Shown piece by piece: positions 11,546 to 25,139 of a stretch of DNA of 64,000 nucleotides; position 1 is the first letter of the stretch; every line of letters begins with the position of its first letter. The DNA is from Neoarius graeffei. Its lineage: Eukaryota > Chordata > Actinopteri > Siluriformes > Ariidae. Location: assembly GCF_027579695.1 (NCBI RefSeq), contig NC_083577.1, positions 31,795,198 to 31,859,197 on the forward strand, given 5' to 3'. A model generated the notes under the pieces. The model worked only from the letters and a program-made list of their open reading frames with translations, searched no databases and was not told the DNA's origin. The position numbers and the translations under genes are program-made.

Positions 11546-14500
11546 AATATTGAGTTGTATAGTTTCATTATTCTTTTCAAGCACAAATTGTACAGTTGCA
11601 GCATTACTGGCACCTCCACAATTCTGACTTGTGAAGCATCCTATTATGAGAACAAAAACACAAAACAAAAAACAATAGGGCTCACTGGGGGGGGAAAAAA
11701 AAAAAAAAAACTTGTATGTTAAACCTTAACATTCTGTTAAGGTTTAACATGTTTGCAGTTCAACATACTAGTGGATGCAGGTTATTTGCTTATAGTCACT
11801 AAATTATGATGTGAACTTGAACTACAAGAATGGAGAATGGTGTAACACAGCATATCTCCCTTTGACCAGTCAGTTTTGCATGTTAACATGATGAGATATT
11901 TATGGTGAGAAAGGGTCCAACTAACTCCCTGATGATTTTTCGATCAGTGTATACGGTACAACACACCTTCTTTGCAGTAGCACAATTGCCTTTTCAATGC
12001 AGTCATCAATTTCCTTTATGATTCGATTCCTCTCTTTCTTCAGTCGAGACTGAATTCCTGTAACCAGAGTCTTGGAGCAAAAACAAATTTGAATCAAGGG
12101 AAAGTCACCACGAGCAGAAGTAACAACTTTTCTAATAACAAGGGCTGTAACAGACACTTCACGGAATCCAGGGACGCATGTCGGCCGAAATGAATCTGAG
12201 AAAATCACAAAAGCAGCATTTTTTTTTCGAAATTTGACATTTTCATTTTTTTCCATAATATGCAAGTTGAGATCTTGAAGAATGCAATCAGTATTTCAGA
12301 TAATAGATTGTTTTGTTGGAAAAGCATACATTTTTTGTTGCAAATTGTCTCGTTTTTGTCAGGAATGTAGCCTGCTGGGGGGTGTGGGTAAATTACCATA
12401 TGGGCCATTCACATGATGATTTAAGTCTTTTGTTGTTGTTTTTTCGCGAATCAGCTGTATGATACGGGCTGAGCGCATGGCTACTTAAGCTGCATACAGG
12501 CATGTAATTTCACTATGGAATGAGCAAGCTAAACAGAGCGCAGAAGAGCTGAAACACCGCGAAGCAAACAGACACACGGTGATTACATCGGAGATAACCA
12601 TTTCTAGCAAAAAAAAAAAAAAACAACAACCAAAAGGAAGTGTTCTAGGACTACATTATTCCATCGGAGGCATTGGTGTGTGCAAGGCGACGTTTCTCTT
12701 TCTGATGGGGTAAGTCTATTAATCTAAGGCTGTGTGGTTATTTTTGCATGTAACGGAGAGCGTTGTGGTTTGGTTACATGAAAGTAGCGTTGTGTTATCA
12801 TCGTGCTATCTTTCTTAAGGTGCGAGTAATTTTTCAACCACAAAACGTTAACGTATACTTTAGGACTTATTTTTGTACTTCATAATTGTGTTGGGCATAC
12901 TTTGCATGGAAGGAAAATTGACGTGGTGATCTTTGTTTACATGAAAGTAGCATCGTGCTAGCTAGTAGGGGGTAGGGCTTTCCTTAATGTCATGCAAATG
13001 AGCACCATTATGTGCCCTCCCTGCACCCAGAGTAACTGAGAAAGAACTTTTTTTGGGGGGGGGGGGGGGGGCTTTTTTCACCTTTATTGGATAGGACAGT
13101 GCAGAGACAGGAAACGAGCGGGAGAGAGAGACGGGGAGGGATCGGGAAATGACCTCGGGCCGGAACCAAACCCGGGTCCCCGGATCCATGGCACGGCGCC
13201 TCATCCACCTGAGCCACGACGCCCCTGAGAAGGAAAAATTTGAGGGCGATTTTCTCCCTTTCCTGTTTTAAGAAGTATGCACTTTCAAAAGGCCACACAT
13301 TCTTCAAATATTGTCAGATCTCCACATGGAAGGCATCATTGGAAAGCTTAGAAACTGTACTTTCTGAATCTGTCAATAACTCAAAATGCCCCCGGGCCGA
13401 CATGTATCCCTGGATTTCGTGATCTGACACCAGTATGCATCCTTTACCTGGTACAGGCTGTCCACGGTATTAAGGTTTTCTGATGCTTTACAGAGGGCTT
13501 CATTTAGAATCTTCACCATATCTGGACCCTGCACACAGTTGATTTCTTTTACTGTTTTTGTACAGCTGAACACTATTTTTTAAAACCGTTTACAATAAAA
13601 CATCTGTACAATTTTTTTTAAGATCTATTGAATTTAGTAAAAATAACATGAATTTTTAAATCAACATAAGTTGAATATTTCCCAACCGACACAGACCTGT
13701 AGACCTCAAAGTCAATGCTATCAACAGGGATCCCTCCAACACAAACAAATCTAATTCCAACGTTAAACTGGCTGAGCACGTGACTCATAACTTGGCCTAT
13801 GAAAAAAACTGTAATAGTCAGTCAATCACATGTACCTCTTCAGAAAGCTGCTTCGGGGTAGACACGTCTCCTGCTGGACTCCTCAATCTGCGAAGTGTCT
13901 GTCTGACTCCCCCATGGAGAACCCTTCCATTTATGCATTTATTCAGACAGCAAATAATTTATGTCAAGGTTTTCATGGTAATGCATTATTTATTAGCTTA
14001 GTAAAGGGGGAAGGAATCACCTCCTCTTGGAGTTCATCTTGGCTGTGTAGATAAGGCCAATTATCCTGCTGTCCACTTGCAAACCATCAACCCCTTCCTC
14101 ACCAATTTCAGTGCTCATCTACAGCAAAAGTTCAATGTTAATACAATTATGAACTTCAATCAAAGTACAGTACCAGTCAAAAGTTTGTACATCCCACTCG
14201 TTCATAGTTTGTATTTTATGGTTCATAATCCCCAACTTCATATTTTTTCAATAGATTAATGAAGACATGCACTTTCCAGTGGTATAATTCTTTTTATGGT
14301 AGACCTTGTCATACATGAGCAATATGCATTTGAAATGTAGGCGTGAAATGATTCATTTTTAATGCCTCATGAATCAGAAAATTTTATTTATTTTAGAAAA
14401 ATACTTAGGTCACCAAAATAGTACTACAAAATGAGAAATAAATACCAAAGTTTGAACGATCCGATGTGCTTCAACGTGGAAATACAGAGGGCCAAAACTG

Positions 14501-15551
14501 CTCCAAAGCACAAACAATTTTTTTTTCTCCACAGTTTCCAGCAAGCTATAAACTGACAAATATGCAACTGTGGATCTTCTTTTAGAGTAGTTAAAAAGAC
14601 ATCTAGTACCCAAGAACAATTCCTGAAAATTTCATGCATTTAGCATGAATAGTTCAAAAGTAATGACTTATTGAACTTAGCATCTTTTTCTGTACCACTT
14701 GTTTTCACAGTAAAATCAGTGTCACACCCCATTTTTAAAGCCCCAATATCTCAAAAACTAATAAAAGATATAAGGCTGAAATTTTGTATGGTGTTTACGG
14801 AGAATAATAACAGTAGTTTGTGAAAAGTATGAAGCAAATCGGAGATGGTCAGTCAGGAGGCCTTTGGTGATTTCATATGGACTGATCCACTTTTCTACTT
14901 GAATGAATGATCAGGAAACTCCAGGATTTAAAAAAAAAAAAAAAAAAGTCTGTATAAATACAAATCCAGACACTGATTTCATGTTATGGGGTGTAGTAAT
15001 GACACAAACTAGCTTTATGTACTTAATATAACTGAGAAAGTTGTGTTTTAATAATAAGGCTGCATTTACTGCAGTTAAGCCACTAAACGCAGTCCCATTG
15101 TGAGAAATTCTGCAAATTTCTAAGAAACGCAAACAATGCAACTAGCATTAATTTTTTCAGACACATCCACCCATCCATTATCTGTAGCCGCTTATCCTGT
15201 CCTACAGGGTCACGGGCAAGCTTGAGCCTATCCCAGCTGACTATGGGCGAAAGGCGGGGTACACCCTGGACAAGTCACCATCTCATCACAGGGCTGACAC
15301 AGACAACCATTCACACTCACACCTACAGTACGGTCAATTTAGAGTCACCAGTTAACCTAACCTGCATGTCTTTGGACTGTGGGGGAAACCAGAGCACCCG
15401 GAGGAAACCCACGCGGACACGGGGAGAACATGCAAACTCCACACAGAAAGGCCCTCGCCGGCCACGGGGCTTGAACCCGGACCTTCTTGCTGTGAGGAAA
15501 CAGTGCTAGCCACTACGCCGCCCTCAGACATTTCTTCATTAACATTTTTTT

Positions 15552-15601
<50 letters not shown>

Positions 15602-15968
15602 GCGGCACGGTGGTGTAGTGGTTAGCGCTGTCGCCTCACAGCAAGAAGGTCCTGGGTTCGAGCCCCGGGGCCGGCGAGGGCCTTTCTGTGTGGAGTTTGC
15701 ATGTTCTCCCCGTGTCCGCGTGGGTTTCCTCCGGGTACTCCGGTTTCCCCCACAGTCCAAAGACATGCAGGTTAGGTTAACTGGTGACTCTAAATTGACC
15801 GTAGGTGTGAATGTGAGTGTGAATGTTTGTCTGTGTCTATGTGTCGGCCCTGTGATGACCTGGCGACTTGTCCAGGGTGTACCCCGCCTTTCGCCCGTAG
15901 TCAGCTGGGATAGGCTCCAGCTTGCCTGCGACCCTGTAGAAGGATAAAGCGGCTAGAGATAATGAGAT

Positions 15969-16054
<86 letters not shown>

Positions 16055-19000
16055 ATCTCCCCTTCTCACCCCCGGCAGGGGGGTGGGGTGTATCCATGTC
16101 ATCCTCAAGCTCGGGTCCTCTACCAGAGGCCTGGGAGTTTGAGGGTTCTGCGCAGTATCTTCGATGTTCCGAGTACTGCGCTCTTCTGGACTGAGGCTTC
16201 AGATGTTGTTCCTGGGATTTGCTGGAGCCACTCTCCCAGTTTGGGGGTTACTGCCCCAAGTGCCCCCACTACCACGGGGACCACGCAACCCTTGACCTTC
16301 CACATCCGTTCCAGCTGCTCTTTCAACCCTTGATACTTCAAGTTTCTCATGTTCCTTCTTCCTGATGTTGGCGTCAGCTGGGATCGCCACATCTATCACC
16401 ACCACCCTCTTCTGCTCTTTGTCCACCACCACTATGTCCGGTTGGTTAGCCAGGATCTGTTTGTCAGTCTGGAAGCTGAAGTCCCACAGAACCTTGGCCC
16501 TGCTGTTCTCAGCCACCTTCTGTGGTATGGCCCATTGGGACTTGGGTACTTCTATTCCATACTGGTTGCAGATGTTCCTGTATACTATCCCAGCCACTTG
16601 GTTGTGCCTCTCCATGTACGCTGATCCAGCTAGCATCTTACACCCTGCAACTATGTGCTGGACTGTTTCAGGGGCTTCTTTGCACAGTCTGCATCTTGGG
16701 TCTGATCTACTCTGGTAGATCCTGGCCTCTATGGCTCTTGTGCTTATGGCCTGTTCTTGTGCTGCCATGATTAGTGCCTCTGTGCTGTCTGTCAGTCCTG
16801 CATTATCCAGCCATATATATATATATATATATATATGGCTTTCCCCAGAGGAAAAAGGAAAAAAAAAAAAAAAAGTCTACTGATGTGGAGCCTGGCCTGG
16901 CCTAGAGGGCCTGAAGGCTGCTGGGGGGTCCGGGGGCATGCTTTCTCTGAAAATTTAAATTAGAGACTTCAAAAAATGGTGCATTCTGGAGGCATCTAGG
17001 GCTGATTTAGGCACAATTCAACATTAGTAAATTTGCTGTTTTTTACCTTGTCAAATATGCAAGGGGCAAAATTAGATTTGAAACAAAAACACTTCATAGC
17101 ACGCCTCTTCATTTTACAATTCCAGGATGCCAAGAACAGAATCGAGGTCAAAATCAGAACACCACCATCTAGTGACCAGCACCTAGAACATGGTTTTATA
17201 TATGGCTGCAAATGACAGTCAGTGCCTGCAGCGAAAGCCTTTATTTTCACTTCTGGATTGAGTACCAGGACAGTCTAGTAATATCTTCCTATTTCTATTA
17301 GTTATTACGCATTTTCAGAGGAAAACAGGAGGCATTTAGGTGCGGACAGTACTCTGCATTGGTCAATTTATGGCACTGCTTTTTTTTTTTTTTGGTGTGC
17401 AAGTGACAGCACGGCACTGACGTCGTACAGCGCGGCAGAATGCCACGTATCCGCACTTTGGCAAAAGCCCTGAAATAATAAGTGGACAAACCAGCAGAAG
17501 TATAAATCAAATTACTGTATATTAGGAGTCAAAATCTCCCCCACTTCAGGTAACACAGACACAAGAAATATCCATGGAATTGGGCTATTTAACAGCTATG
17601 GGCTCTTTCCCCCCCCCCCCCAATACTGGAGGTTGTGAATGTATTAATTATATCACTGTTTCACGAACCAAATAGGTATGCTGAAGTAAATGCACATGGG
17701 CTGTGGTTATGAGTAAATTTATTAAAATGGTTATAATTTAACGTTTCTGACTGCAAAGTTGAATTCTGGACAGAAATGTTCTATTTCTATTGTTGTAGTT
17801 TTGAGATGTTTTGAGTTGAAACTGAGGAGTCGTGCTGCTGCACACACCATGTATCCTATGTGTAAATGTTTTGCCAAGATAAAAAGCGTCCTGCATTTTA
17901 GGATTCTGAAGATCACTGAAGCAAGTGAGCAACAATATCACATGACCACCATGGGGTGTGTTTGACCTACTTTTAACCAAAACAAGTTGACATGGGCAAA
18001 TATGGCAGACAACGCTATCCTGCCACCTAAAAGTCGGTGATAAAGAAAAGGGAACTATGAAAGCAAAAATCAGCTAGAAAGTGCGCCAGAAAAGCGATGG
18101 AAACCAAAAGGTTGTTCTCAAGAATTTTCATGAAGAGACAGCTCGACCGCTGGAATCGACTGAAAGATGAAAAACACAAAATCTGATGAAGAATTTGCAG
18201 TGCTTGTCTTGGATTGGTGAGTCTGAGTATGGAGTTACAGTGGTATGCAAAAGTTTGGGCACCCCTGGTCAAAATTGCTGTTACTGTGAACAGTTAAGCA
18301 AGCTGAAGATAAAATGATCTCCAAAAGGCATAAAGTTAAAAGATGACTCATTCCCTTTATATTTTAAGCAAAAACAAATTTTTTTTATTTTCATCTTTTA
18401 CATTTTCAAAAATGACAAAAAAGGAAAAGGGCCCAAAGCAAAAGTTTGGGCACCCTGCATGGTTAGTACCTAGTAACACCCCCTTTGGGAAGTATCACAG
18501 CTTGTAAACACTTTTTGTAGCCAGCTAATAATCTTTCAGTTCTTACCTGGGGGATTTTCACACATTCATCCTTTCAAAAGGCTGCCAGTTTTACAAGTTT
18601 CTTGAGCTGTCTTGCATGCACTGCTCTTTTGAGATCTATCCACAGATTTTCAATGATGTTTAGGTCAGGGGACGGTTGCCCCTTTTCCACCAAAGCAGTT
18701 CCAGGGCTGGTTCGGGGCCAGTGCTTAGTTTGGAACCGGGTTTTCTGTTTCCACTGACAAAGAACTGGCTCTGGGGCCAGAAAAACCAGTTCCAGGCTAG
18801 CACCAACTCTCTGCTGGGCCAGAGGAAAGAACCGCTTACATCAGCGGGGGGGCGGAGTTGTTAAGACCAACAACAATAACAAGACCGCGAAAGATCGCCA
18901 TTTTTAAGCGACGAGAAGCAGCAGCTGTACAAACGCGAAGTCATCCATTATTATTATTGTTGCTGCTTCTTCTGTGTTGTTTTTGCTTCGATATTCGCGC

Positions 19001-22000
19001 CAAGGTTTATGCAAACGTAGCGACGTAACTGACGTATACAGCAACGTAATGACGTGGCTTCCCTTAGCACCGCGAGCTATGGAAAAGCAAACTGGTTCTC
19101 AGCTGGCTCGCAAGTTGAACAAGTTGTGAACCAGCACCAGCACTGGCTCCGAACCAGCCCTGGAACTGATTTGGTGGAAAAGGGGTATGTGAGGGCCAGG
19201 GCAAAACCTTCAGCTTGTGCCTCTTGAGGTATTCCATTGTAGATTTTGAGGTGTGTTTTGGATCATCGTCTTATTGTAGGACTCATCCTCTTTTTAACTT
19301 CAACTTTTTTACAGATGGTGTGATGTTTGCTTCTAGAATTTGCTGGTATTTATTCGAATCCATGCTTCCCTCGACCAATGAAATGTGCCCTGTGCCACTG
19401 GCTGCACACAACCCCAAAGCATGATCGATCCACACCCATGCTTCAGAGTTGGAGAGGTGTTCTTTTCCTGGAATTTGGCACCCTTTTTTTCTCCAAACAT
19501 ACCTTTGCACATTGTGGCCAAAAAGTTCTATTTTGATTTCATCAGTCCACAGGACTTGTTTCCAAAATGCATCAGGCTTGCTTAGGTGTTCATTTGCAAA
19601 CTTCAGACGCTGAATTTTGTGGCTAGGACGCAGGAATGGTTTTCTTCTGATGACTCTCCCATGAAGGTCATATTTGTTCAGGTGTCGCTACATGGTAGAA
19701 CAGTGCACCACCACTCCAGGGTCTGCTCAATCTTTCTGAAGGTCTTTTGCAGTCAAACAGGGGTTTTTAATTTGCCTTTCTAGCAATCCAACAAGCAGTT
19801 TTTTCAGAAAGTTTTCTTCATCTTCCAGACCTCACCTTGATCTCCACTGTTTCTGTTAACTGCCATTTCTTAATAACATTACGATCTGAAGAAACAGCTA
19901 CCTGAAAACACTTTGCTACGTTCTTGTAGCCTTCTCCTGCTTTGTGAGCATCAATTATTTTATTATTCAGAATGCGAGGGAGTTGCTTAGAGGAGCCCAT
20001 GGCTGTTGATTTTAGGGACAAGTTTGAGGAGTCAGAGAATTTATACAGCTTTGAAATCTGCATCATCTAACCTGGCGGCACGGTGGTGTAGTGGTTAGTG
20101 CTGTCGCCTCACAGCAAGAAGGTCCGGGTTCGAGCCCTGTGGCCGGCGAGGGCCTTTCTGTGCGGAGTTTCCATGTTCTCCGCGTGGGTTTCCTCCGGGT
20201 GCTCCGGTTTCCCCCACAGTCCAAAGACATGCAGGTTAGGTTAACTGGTGACTCTAAATTGACCGTAGGTGTGAATGTGAGTGTGAATGGTTGTCTGTGT
20301 CTATGTGTCAGCCCTGTGATGACCTGGCGACTTGTCCAGGGTGTACCCTGCCTTTCGCCCGTAGTCAGCTGGGATAGGCTCCAGCTTGCCTGCGACCCTG
20401 TAGAACAGGATAAAGCAGCTAGAGATAATGAGATGAGATCATCTGACCTTTCCTAACGAAGAATTTGAACAAGCCGCAGCTCAATAAGCTAATTAAGGTC
20501 TGGAACCTTGGTAAAAGTTACCTGAGAACTCAAATGTATTGGGATGCCCAAACTTTCGCATGGTGTTCCTTTTCTTTTTTTTACTCTCCAATTTTACAAA
20601 ACAAAAATACAAAAATCCTGCAGAAAACGCTGAAAAGAAAAGGTGTCATCTTTATCTTTATGCCTTTTGGGGATCAGTTCATCTTCTGCTCACTTAACTA
20701 TTCACAGTAACAGACATTTTCAGTAAGGGTGCCCAAACTTTTGCATGCCACTGTAGACACCTAAATGTTTTAATCTTACAGAGAAATAAATGATAAAACA
20801 AAAGCAGTAACAGAGAAAAGATGTATTCGTCTTTTGTTTCACGGGTCTATCCGTGAATGGCAATCACAAATTATATCCCTGCAACTCAAAACTCTCGGAG
20901 GTCGATCCAGAGTCACAATGCTGTCTGTGCATCACCATCTTGGTCTAACCCAGTTCCCAAGTTATGCTAATTATGCCGTGTTCACATATATACACACACA
21001 CACACACACACACCGGTACAATAGTGGTATAACTGTATCGATACAAAGTATACCGGTACAGTTTAGTGCATCTGTCCACACTAGCGAGAAATGTTTGCAG
21101 TTTTCTTTCACGGTAATTGAAATGCACGTGCACGAAATGTTTCCGTGGTTACCGAGTAACTTCCTTCCGAGAATATGGTGGATGAAACAACGTGTGTGCT
21201 TTCTGTTGGCAATGTACCGTACAATCTGTATTTCTGGTGGTCATTTATTCAGTCGAATCGTATAAACCGCGCAAGGCAGTTGAGAAAGAAACAAAGAAAA
21301 CGAATCTCCGTTCTTCACCATTTTATTCAGCGAAGACATCGATTGAGGTGTGTGACTTTGCGCTTGTGCATTATATTTGTATCGATACAGAGCCGCTTCA
21401 TCTGTCCACACTACAGCGAAGCGCTACAGTACCGATACGAAACCCATACATTTGTGGGTTTCGTACCGATACAGTTATACCGCTACAGTACCGGTATAGT
21501 TGCTAGTGTGGACAGGTGTTGCGGTACGAAAGTAGTTTCGTATCGGTACAAAATCCCTAGTGTGGACAGGGTATTAGTTAAAGCTCATTCTAAAATTGTC
21601 CAGAGGTGTGAATGTGCATGTCTGAGAGGAGAAAAACTAATAATCCAGTAGAAGGCAACGGGAAACCACTACTGTAATTCTTCCCTAGAAAACTTTGATG
21701 GCTGAAGCTGTCAGAGCAGAGCTGCCATCAGGAAGAACACTAAAGAAGAGAAGAGAGTTAAAGCTCCTCGTGATCGGCTGTTTCCATGGGGCCATACTGT
21801 TTACCTCAAGAGATGGGATATTCATTCCTAAAACATAGGAAAGCGACCCTCAGCACATCAAAATGATCACATCTCGTCAGCATGATATTGTTTTTGCAGG
21901 ACATAAGAAGATGCCATGCACAATTTTTTTTTTTTAAATTTCAGGTGACTTTGCAGTCACCACCTTTTATTAAAAAAAAAAAAAAAACCGTGCTATTCTT

Positions 22001-22063
22001 CACAAGCATGTGTGTACATCGTTGTTGCATAATGAAGTCACAGAATACAGATTCACAGAAAAT

Positions 22064-22152
<89 letters not shown>

Positions 22153-24981
22153 ACAAACCACGGACCTTTTATTCCTGGATGGGATTTTCTGTGAAATATC
22201 AATCTTAAATTAAACATATAAATGCAGGCAAGATATTTTAAAAGTCCAAAGATTTCATTGTTTTAGACTTCTTAATTTTTTTTTTTTTTTTTTATCTGTG
22301 ATACATCTGTAAGAAATCAGTAACCAATCTGTAATACACTGAAACGCCCGTGACCAAGCCGTAAATTATTAGCATCCGTGATGCATCCATATTAAAATCC
22401 GTAACCACTTCGTATTTTGTATTCTTTTATTATATTTCCATAATCCATAGTCCATGACCGATCAACCACTGGAGTATATGCATGGGCTGTTTTGAAGTCC
22501 AAGCGATATGTGCTACTACTTGGAAAAAACTTCCATGACTCTTCCTAAATTGCATGCATTTATTTACCCGAGTGGCAGGACCAAGCGATATTATACAGGT
22601 AGTCGTCGACTTATGACCGCGTTTGGTTACGACTGACCGGTTGTAAACCGATCTGGTCGTAAGTCGGCCTATGTTAAATGAACGCAAGTATATTGTGATG
22701 TGTAATGATATTGTAATCATCTTAAAGTCTTATTTTATCAACATTTTATTTCATTACCTTGGCTCATTATTTGGTTTAAGTCAAACACTGCATATTCGGG
22801 GTGAAAGTAACTTTTATTTCTTGCTGGTATATTATTTTGAGTCATAGTGCACCTAATTATTTATTATTGTCTACTTATCAAGCATTCACTAGGACTTCTT
22901 ATCACTCAGTAGTACTAGTATAGTACTTTATCACACACTAGTATAGTACTTTATCACACTTTCATCTACCTGTATCAGTTTTTGATTATAAATAAATTGC
23001 AAACATCATTTCAACAACACAATCGTTTTAATTACTTTTTTTTTTAGCTGAACAGTTGAAAACTAACTTTTCATTTTGGACATTGGACACAGAACAGTGG
23101 AACAGAACAGAAAAGTGAAAGTTACTTTGATTACCAGCTGCGCACATTATAGCACAAGATCTGGTTAAGCCGTATGCGCGCTGTAGCTTGCTCGTTGTTT
23201 GTCCAGTGAAACACTGCACACCTAACAGAAGAGGCTGGATGCAGTGTTGCCAGATTGGGCGGGTTTTGAACATATTTTGGGCTGGAAACCGTCAGCAGTA
23301 TCTGGCAACACTGGCTGGATGCTAGGCGCTGCTGGGAGCTGGGGCGGAGACCATCGTACGCTCAGCTAGCAAACACTTGCCAGTCATAACCAGACGATTG
23401 TAAAGTCAAATCAGTCGTAAGTCAATGACTACCTGTAGTTAAAATTATAGTTATGGTGTGACTGCTCCAGACTGGAACTAAATTCAGGCATAGTTATGTG
23501 TTGTGCTGCCCACAAATAAAACAATTTTTTTTTACCCTGTGAATGTGCATTATTTAAAATAAATAAATAAAATTAAAAAAAAAAAAAAAAAAGTAAACCA
23601 ATTTTAAAGAGCTGTTATTTACGACAATATCCTATATCCTTGTCACTTTCTGGGGTTTTCTTTGTACTGTATATTCATCAATGGTAGTAATGCTTTAGAA
23701 AGGGTTTAAGGGGTTCAGATGGTGATACTGGGCTGGTTGAGGCTGACACTGACATCAAGACGTTTCCAACTTAAAGACTGTTACTGGATTTGGTGACTTA
23801 AGATCCCTTTGAGGCCATCCTTAAAAAAAAAAAAATCCGTTTCCTGTCCACCAGGTGAGCAAAAAAATTCAGTCGGGAGATTTTTTTATATATAAGAAAT
23901 CGCAATGCTGTGTTTGCTTTTTCTTTCAGTACTTTATTACAAAAGCAGACATTTAATAAAATGACAGTTTAATCAACTGAAACTTGTACAAAAACTTTGT
24001 TAGCATTTTAAATGCTGACTGCAACATTTGCAAAACTTTTACAAAGGTACTTAAAATGTCCGACACATGGACTTTTTGTAGTTCTAAATCGACCGTTAGG
24101 CCTAGTTCGGATGAAATTACACTATTAAAATGATCACTGAATGATTTGTTTTTCTGAATCTTTACTATTTTGTTGTTCGCTAGAATACCATTTTGCAATT
24201 TCACACTTAAGCAAATGTTTGAAAACTCCGGATCTCCTTCCTTCATTGGTGGCTGCCATTTTTTTTTTGGGCCGCACGGCGCATGCGCAGAGCTGATTCA
24301 ATTCAGAGTGCACGCACACTCGGCGGAGGCAGTAGTGTGTCGGAGGGAACAGAAGCAGAGATAACGCTTATTTTGTCTCTGGTAAACCAGTCTTCTCTCG
24401 CTCAATTACGTGCTGGCATCAAAAGACACCGTTGGTTGTAAATGAAACCAAACTGAGTGGTTGGAGTGTATTTTCATACACAAATGGAGAAATGTTCGCC
24501 GAGTGTGTAATTGTGTAGCCGCCACTGCAGACCGCTGTCGCTGTTAATTCATAGCATGCTCGGTTGCGTGAATGTGTCATGCACCGAAAATAAGAGATTT
24601 ACAAGCCAGGAACGCCTCATGATGCAATACGCAAGAAAAGAAAGAAGATTTACTGCCATTTTACTTTGTATTTGAGTAACGTGAATAAATAAATGGTCTG
24701 CGGAAAATACATTTAATCCTGGGAACTGCGTGCACAGGAGTTTGTGTTTACTCCCCCCCGGCTGGCTACTTATTTGTCATGGCTGGCTAGTATGAGCCTT
24801 AGTGGAAAGCCCTGGGAATGCGGAAATGTCAAGTTGGATTTTAGATTTATGAACCCGGAAAAAAAAATATGTCGAAAAACCGGCGTTAAAAAGTAAATAA
24901 ATAAAAATTTCAACCGCTCAAATGGCACTCACCCGGCCGGTGGACCGGAAACAGAACATTTTTTAATAATGGCCTGATTCT

Positions 24982-25017
<36 letters not shown>

Positions 25018-25077
25018 TGGCAACAAATCTAGAGACTTTTGTGCAGATGTTAGTCAAGAGGCGTTACAATAGTGCTG

Positions 25078-25139
<62 letters not shown>

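Larger units (their letters stand above)
18236..20755 (-). mobile_element. Tc1-like element with two insertions
   Basis: Termini TACAGTGGTATGCAAAAGTT and the inverted AACTTTTGCATGCCACTGTA, with TA at both ends as expected for Tc1/mariner. Without the MITE (18676-19187) and the V-SINE (20073-20438) it is about 1.64 kb, a normal Tc1 length. The transposase is degraded. Confidence 0.85.
20860..21975. repeat. Dispersed repeat D, copy 2, interrupted
   Basis: Same repeat as 10870-11170. The two halves are separated by the insertion block 20970-21757. Confidence 0.55.

Noticed and set aside
13836..13920. Possible extra rnf17 exon on the minus strand, ending QLSEE before GTACAT
   Set aside because: The donor is acceptable but no good acceptor is present, and the only open frame has no resemblance to the family. 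Phase fits only one of the possible starts of the next exon.
20970..21577. Palindromic GGTAC-rich block as a regulatory array
   Set aside because: It lies inside an insertion that splits repeat D, so a non-autonomous transposon is simpler.
15559..22156. ORFs of repeated Ile-Tyr codons
   Set aside because: Translation of TA microsatellites.
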